From NCBI GenBank assembly GCA_024693065.1, contig JAILLP010000036.1:62001-126000 (forward strand): a stretch of DNA of 64,000 bases, given 5' to 3'. Every line of letters starts with the position of its first letter. Position 1 is the stretch's first letter. The notes under the pieces are model-generated. The model did no database searches. It had not been told where the DNA came from and was given only the letters and a program-made list of their open reading frames with translations. The translations under genes were made by a program, and so were the position numbers. Shown one piece after another: positions 1 to 7,250 of this stretch. This DNA is from Paludibacteraceae bacterium (GTDB taxonomy: Bacteria; Bacteroidota; Bacteroidia; Bacteroidales; Paludibacteraceae).

Positions 1-99
1 GTTATGTATGTAAGGGGATATAACAGATAGCTCACAATTATCATTTTAGCATTTTTTTCTGTGGTTGCAAGCAATCAAATCTATCCACCAATTATGTCG

Positions 100-127
100 C
101 AAAATTAAGAATATTTTTCTTTACAAA
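100..127 (-). promoter_or_regulatory. possible leftward promoter leaving the window
   Basis: On the minus strand TAATTTTG (plus positions 100-107) matches the Bacteroidota -7 consensus TAnnTTTG, with TTTG at 124-127 as a -33 candidate. The spacing is 16, shorter than the usual 19-21. It would drive a gene beyond the left edge. The rest of 1-217 is AT-rich with no gene. Confidence 0.35.
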
Positions 128-173
128 AAATATATGGAAGAATTATTTATTAACAATCACGAATTATAGCATA

Positions 174-198
174 CAGGGACGCACTCGGCACGTCCCTG
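174..198 (-). terminator. hairpin downstream of the DcaP-like porin
   Basis: Perfect 8-bp stem CAGGGACG/CGTCCCTG with a 9-base loop, just after the stop of the leftward porin gene. The following T tract is poor, so it may be an RNA-stabilising or inefficient termination hairpin. Confidence 0.5.
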
Positions 199-217
199 CG
201 TCTATCAATTCATATTC

Positions 218-1561
218 TTAGAAATAATACATCAGGATGGCCACCACCCTGTTGTTGGATATCTCGTGCGAATCGTCCACCCTACCGTCCTTCAGATTCA
301 GCTTACCGTAAGCGGCCGTAGTGCGTTCATACTCGACACCGAAAGACCAGTGCTTCAAATCGTAGCAGACCATCGGTGCGATGCGGTAGACGTAGTCGAT
401 ATTGTTGAAACCGAAGATGTACGTCGTGGACTCGCTCAACAGATTATCTTCCGTACCGAGGTTCTTCATATAGCCCAAGAAGAGACCGACCTTCCACGTC
501 CTACCATAGACCACATCCACCCATGAAGTGGAGTTCTTAACATTTGTCCAGGAGTACACACCCCTCTTAGGATTGTCAGCCAAGCCGAATCCGCTGAGGA
601 GCAGGAGGTGCGACATATTACCGCCATAGATGCTCTTCGCCTTCACCTGCAGCTTGCCGCTTGGCGAATGATATTGCACGTATGCGTTGAATGCGCAAGA
701 GGCGATATGGTCCTCCGCCGACACAGGTATCTCCTCTCCGTAATGCTGCACCTTTACGGTCTCAGGCATCGAAAGGCGCATCACATCGGCACCCAAGCCC
801 AACGTCCAACCATCCTTTTTCCAGTCGTAACCGAAATAGAACTCAGGCATCTTGCCTTTCGTCATGTAGGAGGAAGTACCCCCGTCCGGACCCGTCGTCG
901 TGTATTGAAACTGCCAGATCGCAGAGGTGAAAAGACGGTTATGGGCATCCATCTGCCAATTCAGGCGGATTTGCGGACTTCTGTTGAAAGGTTGGAACGG
1001 GCTACCCGTCGCCAAACTCTGGATATTAGGAACCACGTCACCGAACATCGGGTGCCAAGTCTGACCCATGATCAAGGATAATTTCTGCCACTGGAGGTCG
1101 AAATGCGCCTGACGCAAACGAACGATTGTCGGGCTCGATCCGCATCCGGCGAAATCCCCTTCGACAACACCCAGCACCTTGGCTTTCAGGAAGTCAGGAC
1201 CTGTCACACGCACACCGATACGGGTAGCGATGCTGAGGAAGTTGGTGGAGGATTCACCATTCATATCCTGACCGTCCTCATTAATGTCTTTGTCTTTCGG
1301 GATAATATAGAACAGACCATTCGCCGTCTCGAAATTGGTGCGGGAATCGTAATAGAAATCATTTCTAAAGAAGCCATAAGGCTTGAACGAGAATTTCTTG
1401 ACCTTAAAAGCAATACCTTCGTCAGTTTTCAGAACCTGAATCTTCTTGTTCTTGGCATTTTCGGCCAAAATGCCTTCTGTAGCCGATACCTCCTGGGCAA
1501 ATGTGCTTCCCAAAGAGACGATCAAGCACGCAACACATGCGATTCCACGGAATGTAGCCAT
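218..1561 (-). CDS. DcaP-like outer-membrane porin
   Basis: This 447-residue protein is a probable outer-membrane beta-barrel channel for small organic anions. It has a signal peptide ending near FAQ (about residue 23), then a GFFRNDFYYDSR segment, a long run of alternating beta-strand-like sequence and a terminal aromatic (MYYF), as expected for Bam-inserted barrels. It is clearly a paralogue of the protein at 10011-11369: both share the pattern YGF.R....YDSR, the phrase MGQTWHP and SGSPFQPF(N/S)RSPQ. The DcaP family carries dicarboxylates in Acinetobacter, but the substrate here is unknown. ATG at 1561 begins the signal peptide. It stands alone, with a repeat-rich intergenic region upstream. 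Confidence 0.72.
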   Translation of the reverse strand: MATFRGIACVACLIVSLGSTFAQEVSATEGILAENAKNKKIQVLKTDEGIAFKVKKFSFKPYGFFRNDFYYDSRTNFETANGLFYIIPKDKDINEDGQDMNGESSTNFLSIATRIGVRVTGPDFLKAKVLGVVEGDFAGCGSSPTIVRLRQAHFDLQWQKLSLIMGQTWHPMFGDVVPNIQSLATGSPFQPFNRSPQIRLNWQMDAHNRLFTSAIWQFQYTTTGPDGGTSSYMTKGKMPEFYFGYDWKKDGWTLGLGADVMRLSMPETVKVQHYGEEIPVSAEDHIASCAFNAYVQYHSPSGKLQVKAKSIYGGNMSHLLLLSGFGLADNPKRGVYSWTNVKNSTSWVDVVYGRTWKVGLFLGYMKNLGTEDNLLSESTTYIFGFNNIDYVYRIAPMVCYDLKHWSFGVEYERTTAAYGKLNLKDGRVDDSHEISNNRVVAILMYYF

Positions 1562-1636
1562 ACAAAATATTTCTATCTTTTTAAACTGCGCGAAGATAGT
1601 AACAACAAATCATAAATCGGTCATTTAATAGATTAT

Positions 1637-1788
1637 TTTTATTTACTATTTAGCTATTTACGATTTACCATTTGGATTTACGATTTGACTATTTACAATT
1701 TACTATTTGATCATTTGCAACTATTTGCTATTTAGCCATTTACGATTTACTATTTTAATCATTTGGCTATTTACGATTTAGTATTCTA
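1637..1788. repeat. degenerate ATTTAC-type 7-8 bp tandem repeat
   Basis: About 20 successive copies of a 7-8 base unit of the form ATTTACG, ATTTACT, ATTTGCT or ATTTAGC fill most of the 1562-1855 intergenic region between the porin start and the end of the DUF349 gene. The copies are imperfect and the phase slips. No ORF or promoter is clear inside it. It probably arose by slippage and may form part of the porin leader. Confidence 0.7.
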
Positions 1789-1793
1789 GGGGC

Positions 1794-1830
1794 AAAAGAA
1801 ACCGGAACCCATCCTAAGACGAATTCCGGT
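1794..1830 (-). terminator. terminator of the DUF349 gene
   Basis: ACCGGAA (1801-1807) pairs with TTCCGGT (1824-1830). On the minus strand the stem is followed by a T-rich stretch (TTTCTTTT). It lies 25 bases past the stop of the leftward DUF349 gene. Confidence 0.6.
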
Positions 1831-1855
1831 CCAACAAATATATGAACTTAACAAA

Positions 1856-3700
1856 TTACTCCTTTTTCGATGCCTCATCGAGGAGTCTCACCTTCTCGAC
1901 GATTGTTTCACGCTCACGTTTGAGTTTCTGGATCTTATTGGCCATGTCCTTGATCAGGCTCTCCGCATTCTTGGAAGAGACGGAGAAGAAGCCGATATTG
2001 TTCTCGTAAGTGGTGATGTCGGCCGTGAGGGCCTCGTATTGACGGAGCAAGCGTTTCCGCTCGGATATAAGTTTCTGTTCACCCTTCTCCGCCATATCCT
2101 TGACGTTCTCCTTGAAGACATCCAATTGGCGAGCCGACTTGTCCACATTCAGTTTATCGAACTTATCATCGATGGCAGCCTTATAAGCGTTGTAGACCTT
2201 ATCCTTATCCTTGAAGGGCACATGACCCACCGCATTCCACTCAGCGATCAACGACTTCAGTTCGTTGAACGAAGCGTCATGGTCATCACCAATTGCGATG
2301 TTCTTGATTTTCTCGATGATCTCCTTCTTCTTCTTCAGGTTATCATCCTGCTCCACACGCTGGGACTTGAACTGCTCACCCTTCTTAGCGAAGAAGTAGT
2401 CGCAAGCGGCGAGGAACCTCTTCCAAACCGCCTCGGACTGTTTCTTAGGCACTGCGCCGATCTTCTTCCAATCCTGCTGCAACTTCACGAAGAGGTCTGA
2501 CGTGGCTTTCCAATCCGTGCTATCCTTGTTCGCCTCCGCTTTCTCGCAGAGAGCAATTTTCTTCGCCAAGTTCTCGGAGAGTTGATCCTTCACGTTGCGG
2601 AAGTACTCGTTCTTCGTCTTGAAGAACTTATCGCAAGAGGCGCGGAAACGCTCGTAGATGGCCACGTTGTCCTTCTTAGGGGCGAAACCGATTTTCTTCC
2701 ACTCCTCCTGCAGGGCGAGGATCTCGTTGGACTTATCCTGCCACTCCTTGAACGAATTGATGGTGGAAAGGTCGATCGCCTCGATTTGCTCGCAGAGAGC
2801 GGTCTTCTTCGTCAAGTTCTCCACCTCATTGGAGCGGAGTTGCTCGAAGTAGTCGTGGTGACGCTTGTTGATGACGGTCGAAGCCTCCTTGAAACGGTTC
2901 CATATCGGCTCGCGGTTCTCACGCGACACCGGACCGATTTCGCGCCACTCATCATGTAGCGCCTGTAGCTTCCTGAATGCGGAAACGACCTCCTTCTCAT
3001 CGGCGAGGGCCTCCGCCTGTTCGCAAAGGGCCACCTTCATCTCCAAGTTCTTGCGGAAATCGTAGTCACGCAACTCATTATTGATCTTCAGATTATCGTA
3101 GAAACTCTCCACGCAAAGTTGGTAAGCGTTCCAAAGGGAGTTCACCTCGCTTTGCGGCACAGGGCCGACAGCCTTCCAATCCTGCTGCAACTTCTGGAAC
3201 GCAGGCACCTTCTTGCCGAAGTCCTCCTCGTTCTCGAGCAATTGCTTCAGTTCCTCCAAGATGCGTTTCTTTTCATCCAGGTTCTTTTGCTTCTCAGCCT
3301 CCGCACGTTGGAATTCAGCGATACGTTTGTCTTTATAGTTTTGTAGGATTTCCTTCAGTTCCGTATCCAAAGGGTTCTCGGCAGGCTTGAAATCTTCAGG
3401 GAGCCCACCCTCCTCGATGAAGTGTTGTTTCAGCTCCTCGTTCTTCGCGCGAAGTTTCTTATAGAAGTTGTATTTGATGGCATCCATTTTACTCCTTAGC
3501 GAGGAATACGACTCAGGATTGCTCTTCATCAGCTCCTTTGCCTTCTCCACCAACTCACCTTCCGTCATACTTCCGAAATCCTCAAACTCAGGGTTCTCCT
3601 CCACAACAGCGGATTCGATCGCATCTTGCTCCGTAGAGATCTCATCAACAGAATCCACTCTCTCAGTAACGTCTTTCACGTTTTGTTCATTTACATCCAT
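1856..3700 (-). CDS. DUF349 repeat protein
   Basis: A 614-residue, highly charged, mostly helical cytoplasmic protein built from at least five DUF349 units, each marked by a W..(I/V)G.(V/A)P core (QQDWKAVGPVP, HDEWREIGPVS, QEEWKKIGFAP, QQDWKKIGAVP, IAEWNAVGHVP) separated by about 70-75 residues. The N-terminal 60 residues are acidic and low-complexity. The C-terminal 100 residues look like a coiled coil. The family's biochemical function is unknown. The ATG at 3700 is preferred; an upstream TTG at 3709 is in frame but unlikely. It is monocistronic, with a consensus promoter about 160 bases upstream and its own terminator. Confidence 0.88.
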   Translation of the reverse strand: MDVNEQNVKDVTERVDSVDEISTEQDAIESAVVEENPEFEDFGSMTEGELVEKAKELMKSNPESYSSLRSKMDAIKYNFYKKLRAKNEELKQHFIEEGGLPEDFKPAENPLDTELKEILQNYKDKRIAEFQRAEAEKQKNLDEKKRILEELKQLLENEEDFGKKVPAFQKLQQDWKAVGPVPQSEVNSLWNAYQLCVESFYDNLKINNELRDYDFRKNLEMKVALCEQAEALADEKEVVSAFRKLQALHDEWREIGPVSRENREPIWNRFKEASTVINKRHHDYFEQLRSNEVENLTKKTALCEQIEAIDLSTINSFKEWQDKSNEILALQEEWKKIGFAPKKDNVAIYERFRASCDKFFKTKNEYFRNVKDQLSENLAKKIALCEKAEANKDSTDWKATSDLFVKLQQDWKKIGAVPKKQSEAVWKRFLAACDYFFAKKGEQFKSQRVEQDDNLKKKKEIIEKIKNIAIGDDHDASFNELKSLIAEWNAVGHVPFKDKDKVYNAYKAAIDDKFDKLNVDKSARQLDVFKENVKDMAEKGEQKLISERKRLLRQYEALTADITTYENNIGFFSVSSKNAESLIKDMANKIQKLKRERETIVEKVRLLDEASKKE

Positions 3701-3861
3701 GGCTACCAATTTTAGGGAAGCAACTAAGCTTCACCCGATTAAACTTACAATTCAAGCATCCGTTCCAAGGCGGGGAAAGAATCTCCGCACACCCGTTCCC
3801 GAAGTGCTTGGCACTACATCTCACATCGAACTCTTCACACCGAAATCTTCGACACGTATCG

Positions 3862-3893
3862 CAAATTTATGAAAACATTTATTTCACAACAAA
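3862..3893 (-). promoter_or_regulatory. consensus Bacteroidota promoter for the DUF349 gene
   Basis: On the minus strand TTTG (3890-3893), exactly 20 bases, then TAAATTTG (3862-3869): a full match to the TTTG-N19-21-TAnnTTTG housekeeping consensus. The start site would be near 3856, leaving a leader of about 155 bases in which nothing else is evident. Confidence 0.72.
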
Positions 3894-3975
3894 ACAAAAA
3901 CGCACAAAATCGCATAAAAATCGAACAAAAAGGACAAAAACAGACTTTTCGCACCCACCTTCACACAAAAATCAT

Positions 3976-3983
3976 TAATTTTG
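3976..3983 (+). promoter_or_regulatory. -7 box upstream of the DUF456 gene
   Basis: TAATTTTG lies only 5 bases before the first ATG of the next gene (3988). If used, transcription would begin near 3990, which favours the second ATG (4000) and a very short leader. No clear -33 box. Confidence 0.4.
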
Positions 3984-3987
3984 GAGC

Positions 3988-4461
3988 ATGGAAATAGCCA
4001 TGTACATAATAAGCGGGATACTCATCATCGGGGGATTGGTTGGTTGCATCCTTCCCGCCTTGCCTGGTCTGCCCGTATCTTACGCCGGCATCCTCGTCCT
4101 ACACTTCACAGACCATGTACAATTCACCACCAAAGAGTTGGTATTCCTGACGGCTATCATGATCATAGCTCAGGTGTTGGATTATATACTGCCGGCTTGG
4201 CTCACGAAGAAGGTCGGTGGCAGCAGGCTGGGCACCATCGGAAGCATCGTGGGACTCATCGTCGGGCTCTTCTTTCAACCCTTCGGACTCATCCTCGGAC
4301 CATTTCTCGGTGCGATCGTGGGGGAACTAATGAACGGGGAAGGGACAAAAACCGCACTCAAATCAGGGATGGGCTCCTTCCTGGGATTCATCCTAACCAC
4401 AGGTCTGAAATTGTGCGTATGTGGCATATACATCTGGTATTTCATCAAATCATTCGTATAA
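3988..4461 (+). CDS. DUF456 family integral membrane protein
   Basis: A 157-residue hydrophobic protein (153 if started at the ATG at 4000). It has about four membrane segments rich in glycine (GILIIGGLVGCILPALPGLP, TIGSIVGLIVGLFF, LILGPFLGAIVGE, and a C-terminal helix), with the glycine-zipper look and the early PALPG motif of the DUF456 family, whose function is not established. The short spacing to the -7 box at 3976-3983 makes the downstream ATG attractive. It precedes purU by 66 bases and may be co-transcribed with it. Confidence 0.82.
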   Translation: MEIAMYIISGILIIGGLVGCILPALPGLPVSYAGILVLHFTDHVQFTTKELVFLTAIMIIAQVLDYILPAWLTKKVGGSRLGTIGSIVGLIVGLFFQPFGLILGPFLGAIVGELMNGEGTKTALKSGMGSFLGFILTTGLKLCVCGIYIWYFIKSFV

Positions 4462-4527
4462 AAGCGGGGAACCATTTGAGAACCCGAACAAAATAAGTAA
4501 ATTCGCGGAAAAGAGAATTTTAGACAA

Positions 4528-5391
4528 ATGGATCAGAAACAGACGGCAATTCTATTGGTCCACTGCCCCGACAAACAAGGCATCTTGGCGGCGGTGACCG
4601 ACTTCATCAATGTGAACAAAGGAAACATCGTATATTTGGACCAACACGTGGACTATGTGCAGAACACCTTCTTCACGCGTATCGAGTTCGACCTCGCGAA
4701 CTTCATCATCCCAAGAGATAAGATCGAGGAGTATTTCAGGACACTCTTCGCCAACAAGTACGAGATGGACTTCAAGCTCTACTTCTCAGACGTGAAGCCT
4801 AAAATGGCCATCTTCGTCTCCAAGATGTCCCACTGTCTTTTCGACATCCTGTCCCGCTACTTCAACGGAGACCTGAACGTCGAGATTCCTTTCATCATCA
4901 GCAACCACCCGGACCTCGCCTGGATCGGAGAGAAGTTCGGCATTCCTTTCCACATATTCCCTATCACGAAGGAGAACAAGGCGGAGCAGGAGGCGAAAGA
5001 GCTGGAACTGCTGGAGAAGGAACAAGTGGACTTCATCGTGCTTGCCCGCTACATGCAAATCATCTCCGAGGATATGATCAAGGAATACCCGAACAAGATC
5101 ATCAACATCCACCACTCCTTCCTTCCCGCCTTCGTGGGTGCGAAGCCTTACCATGCCGCTTACGAGCGTGGCGTGAAGATCATCGGAGCCACCAGCCACT
5201 ACGTGACGACCGAACTGGATGCCGGTCCGATCATCGAGCAGGACGTTGCCCGCGTGACCCACAAGGACACCGTGCAATCCTTCATCCACAAGGGACAGGA
5301 TCTGGAGAAGATCGTCCTCTCCAGGGCTGTGGAGAAACATATCGACCGAAAAGTGCTGGTCTACAAGAACAGAACGGTCGTATTCAGTTAA
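4528..5391 (+). CDS. purU: formyltetrahydrofolate deformylase
   Basis: PurU hydrolyses 10-formyltetrahydrofolate to formate and tetrahydrofolate, supplying formate for purine synthesis and balancing the one-carbon pool. The 287-residue length is normal. Residues 1-85 form an ACT domain (LLVHCPDKQGILAAVTDFI). From about residue 90 comes the formyl-transferase/hydrolase fold, with INIHHSFLPAF containing the catalytic histidine pair and the following GATSHYVTTELDAGPIIEQD containing the conserved Asp. It is followed by a strong terminator. folD, in the same cofactor pathway, lies elsewhere in the window (29138-30019). Confidence 0.94.
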   Translation: MDQKQTAILLVHCPDKQGILAAVTDFINVNKGNIVYLDQHVDYVQNTFFTRIEFDLANFIIPRDKIEEYFRTLFANKYEMDFKLYFSDVKPKMAIFVSKMSHCLFDILSRYFNGDLNVEIPFIISNHPDLAWIGEKFGIPFHIFPITKENKAEQEAKELELLEKEQVDFIVLARYMQIISEDMIKEYPNKIINIHHSFLPAFVGAKPYHAAYERGVKIIGATSHYVTTELDAGPIIEQDVARVTHKDTVQSFIHKGQDLEKIVLSRAVEKHIDRKVLVYKNRTVVFS

Positions 5392-5410
5392 AAAAGCGAA
5401 AGAATCAGAA

Positions 5411-5439
5411 GGGGCGGAACAATCTTCCGCCTCTTTTTT
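5411..5439 (+). terminator. rho-independent terminator of purU
   Basis: GGCGGAA (5413-5419) pairs with TTCCGCC (5425-5431) around a 5-base loop and is followed by a run of T. It ends the purU transcript 16 bases before the next gene's ATG. Confidence 0.85.
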
Positions 5440-5454
5440 ACTACCCTATTCCCT

Positions 5455-6630
5455 ATGAACATAGACCCTGAGCTTTCAGCCTACATCCGCGCGCACCGCA
5501 ACGACGACGTGAGACACCTGGCCCTCAGCGACCAAAAGAGACTGGGTGACTCGTTGAACTATGCGCTGAACCAAATCAGCGGATGGCAGAAGGCCAAGGA
5601 GAAAATACCTTCGTGGAGCGAAATTGACGGCCTCGTCTACCCTCCCCACCTCTCCATGGAACAATGTTCATCGGAGCAGACCGCAGTCTACAAGGCAACG
5701 CTCGTGCAGGGAGACTCCTTCACCGACCTGACTGGCGGATTCGGCGTGGATTTCGCCTTCATCGCACGGAAATTTAAGCAGGCCACCATGGTCGAGCGGA
5801 ACACCGAGCTATGCGAAATAGCGACGCACAACCTGCCCCTTCTAGGGCTACCCCACGCCAAGGTGGTGAATGGTGACGGCATCGATTATCTCCGCCAAAT
5901 GGAGCCCGTCGACGTGATTTTCATCGACCCGGCCAGAAGAGACCAGCAAGGCAGGAAAACCGTCTCCATCGCGGATTGCGAGCCCAATCTATTGGAAGTG
6001 TTGGAGACGCTCCATGCCCGTGCGAAAAAGATATTGATCAAATACTCCCCTATGCTGGATATCACATTGGCAATCAAAGAATTGAAATGTGTAGAGAGCG
6101 TTCATGTCGTCTCCGTGGAGAACGAGTGCAAGGAGTTGCTCTTCCTGTTAAGCGAAAAGACGGCGGGAAGCCCGTTGTTCCACTGCGTGAACCTCTCCAA
6201 GAGAGGAGAAACCCGTTACACCTTCACGATGGAGGAAGAGCGCAATGCCACCATACGCCAAGCAGGAAGCATAGGAAAATACCTCTACGAGCCCTACAGC
6301 TCCCTTTTGAAGGCGGGTGCCTACAAATCGCTCTGCACGCATTTCCCCGTGGAGAAATTAGCCGTCAGCAGCCATCTCTACACTTCCGACGAGCCCATCA
6401 ACGATTTTCCTGGCAGGGCATTCCGCGTCATCGACACCTTCACGCTCAACAAGAAAGATGTGAAAGAGCATTTAGGAAGCATCAAGAAAGCCAACATCGC
6501 CGTGCGCAACTTCCCGCTAAGCGCCAACGAACTACGTAACAGGTTAAAAATCAAGGAAGGCGGCGACATATACCTTTTCGCCACCACGCACATGGAGAAG
6601 AGGCTGGTGGTCATGTGCGAGAAAGCATAG
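5455..6630 (+). CDS. class I SAM-dependent methyltransferase with THUMP-like domain
   Basis: A 391-residue cytoplasmic protein. A helical N-terminal region (1-75) precedes a Rossmann methyltransferase core with SAM motif I at DLTGGFGVDF (about 87-96), an acidic motif II in ATMVERN and the catalytic-loop-type IFIDPARRD (about 155-163). The C-terminal third matches the THUMP-like domain seen in Bacteroidota methyltransferases presumed to act on RNA. The target base is not evident. It starts just after the purU terminator, so it needs its own promoter, and ends near the convergent nrdDG terminator. Confidence 0.83.
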   Translation: MNIDPELSAYIRAHRNDDVRHLALSDQKRLGDSLNYALNQISGWQKAKEKIPSWSEIDGLVYPPHLSMEQCSSEQTAVYKATLVQGDSFTDLTGGFGVDFAFIARKFKQATMVERNTELCEIATHNLPLLGLPHAKVVNGDGIDYLRQMEPVDVIFIDPARRDQQGRKTVSIADCEPNLLEVLETLHARAKKILIKYSPMLDITLAIKELKCVESVHVVSVENECKELLFLLSEKTAGSPLFHCVNLSKRGETRYTFTMEEERNATIRQAGSIGKYLYEPYSSLLKAGAYKSLCTHFPVEKLAVSSHLYTSDEPINDFPGRAFRVIDTFTLNKKDVKEHLGSIKKANIAVRNFPLSANELRNRLKIKEGGDIYLFATTHMEKRLVVMCEKA

Positions 6631-6715
6631 AAACACCAACGGCCTCACCTGTTAAAAACAACATTATCCGCATCATTCCAGGCGATAGGTTTCCGGCATA
6701 TAAATAAACTTTGGG

Positions 6716-6752
6716 GAAACAAAAAGGACGCGTTTCCGAAGAAACACGTCCT
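6716..6752 (-). terminator. terminator of the nrdD-nrdG operon
   Basis: AGGACG and GTTTC (6725-6736) pair with GAAAC and CGTCCT (6741-6752) across a CGAA loop with one internal mismatch. On the minus strand it is followed by CTTTTTGTTT. It may also stop the convergent rightward methyltransferase transcript. Confidence 0.82.
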
Positions 6753-6771
6753 CTATAAAGTATCGATTCAA

Positions 6772-7239
6772 TCACTTCCAGAACCGGTAAGTGATATCCT
6801 CCTTCGACAAATCTTTCCCGATCTTATACAAACGTTGGTTGGTGGTCCGTTCCTTAAGGCAACCCTTGGAAGGCACGTAAGGGCCCAGTTTGATGTAGTC
6901 GAAACGTTCCAACGGCATATCCTTCGGCAGGCTATTCCTTCCGGAGTACCATCCCACCTTCAGCCTATGGGCGCCGTAGGCATGCACCAACGCAGCCATG
7001 TCAGCCACCGCCATCGGATCCGCGTCGCCTCCCATGAAGCAGACGCAAGTGATGTTTTTGCCATACACGCCCAAGAGTCCGAGCAGTTCCACCTCCGTCA
7101 AGTCCTTCCCGATGTTGCGCATCAGTTGTGGACTATGGCAGCCCTCGCAATGGTTCGGGCAGTTGGAGAGGTTGATGGCGAGCGTCACCTCGTCGGGTAT
7201 CTCCTGGAACACCACATCGTAATCGACGTACTTCAGCAT
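6772..7239 (-). CDS. nrdG: anaerobic ribonucleoside-triphosphate reductase activase
   Basis: NrdG is the radical-SAM enzyme that uses a [4Fe-4S] cluster to place the glycyl radical on NrdD. At 155 residues it is standard length. The cluster motif CPNHCEGC (CxxxCxxC) follows the N-terminal strand, and the SAM-binding glycine-rich segment FMGGDADP is present. An in-frame TTG at 7254 exists, but the ATG at 7239 is preceded by GGAGGAG, an unusually good Shine-Dalgarno for this phylum, placed across the nrdD stop codon. That suggests translational coupling. The gap to the nrdD stop is 11 bases. Confidence 0.95.
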   Translation of the reverse strand: MLKYVDYDVVFQEIPDEVTLAINLSNCPNHCEGCHSPQLMRNIGKDLTEVELLGLLGVYGKNITCVCFMGGDADPMAVADMAALVHAYGAHRLKVGWYSGRNSLPKDMPLERFDYIKLGPYVPSKGCLKERTTNQRLYKIGKDLSKEDITYRFWK

Positions 7240-7250
7240 AACTCCTCCAA

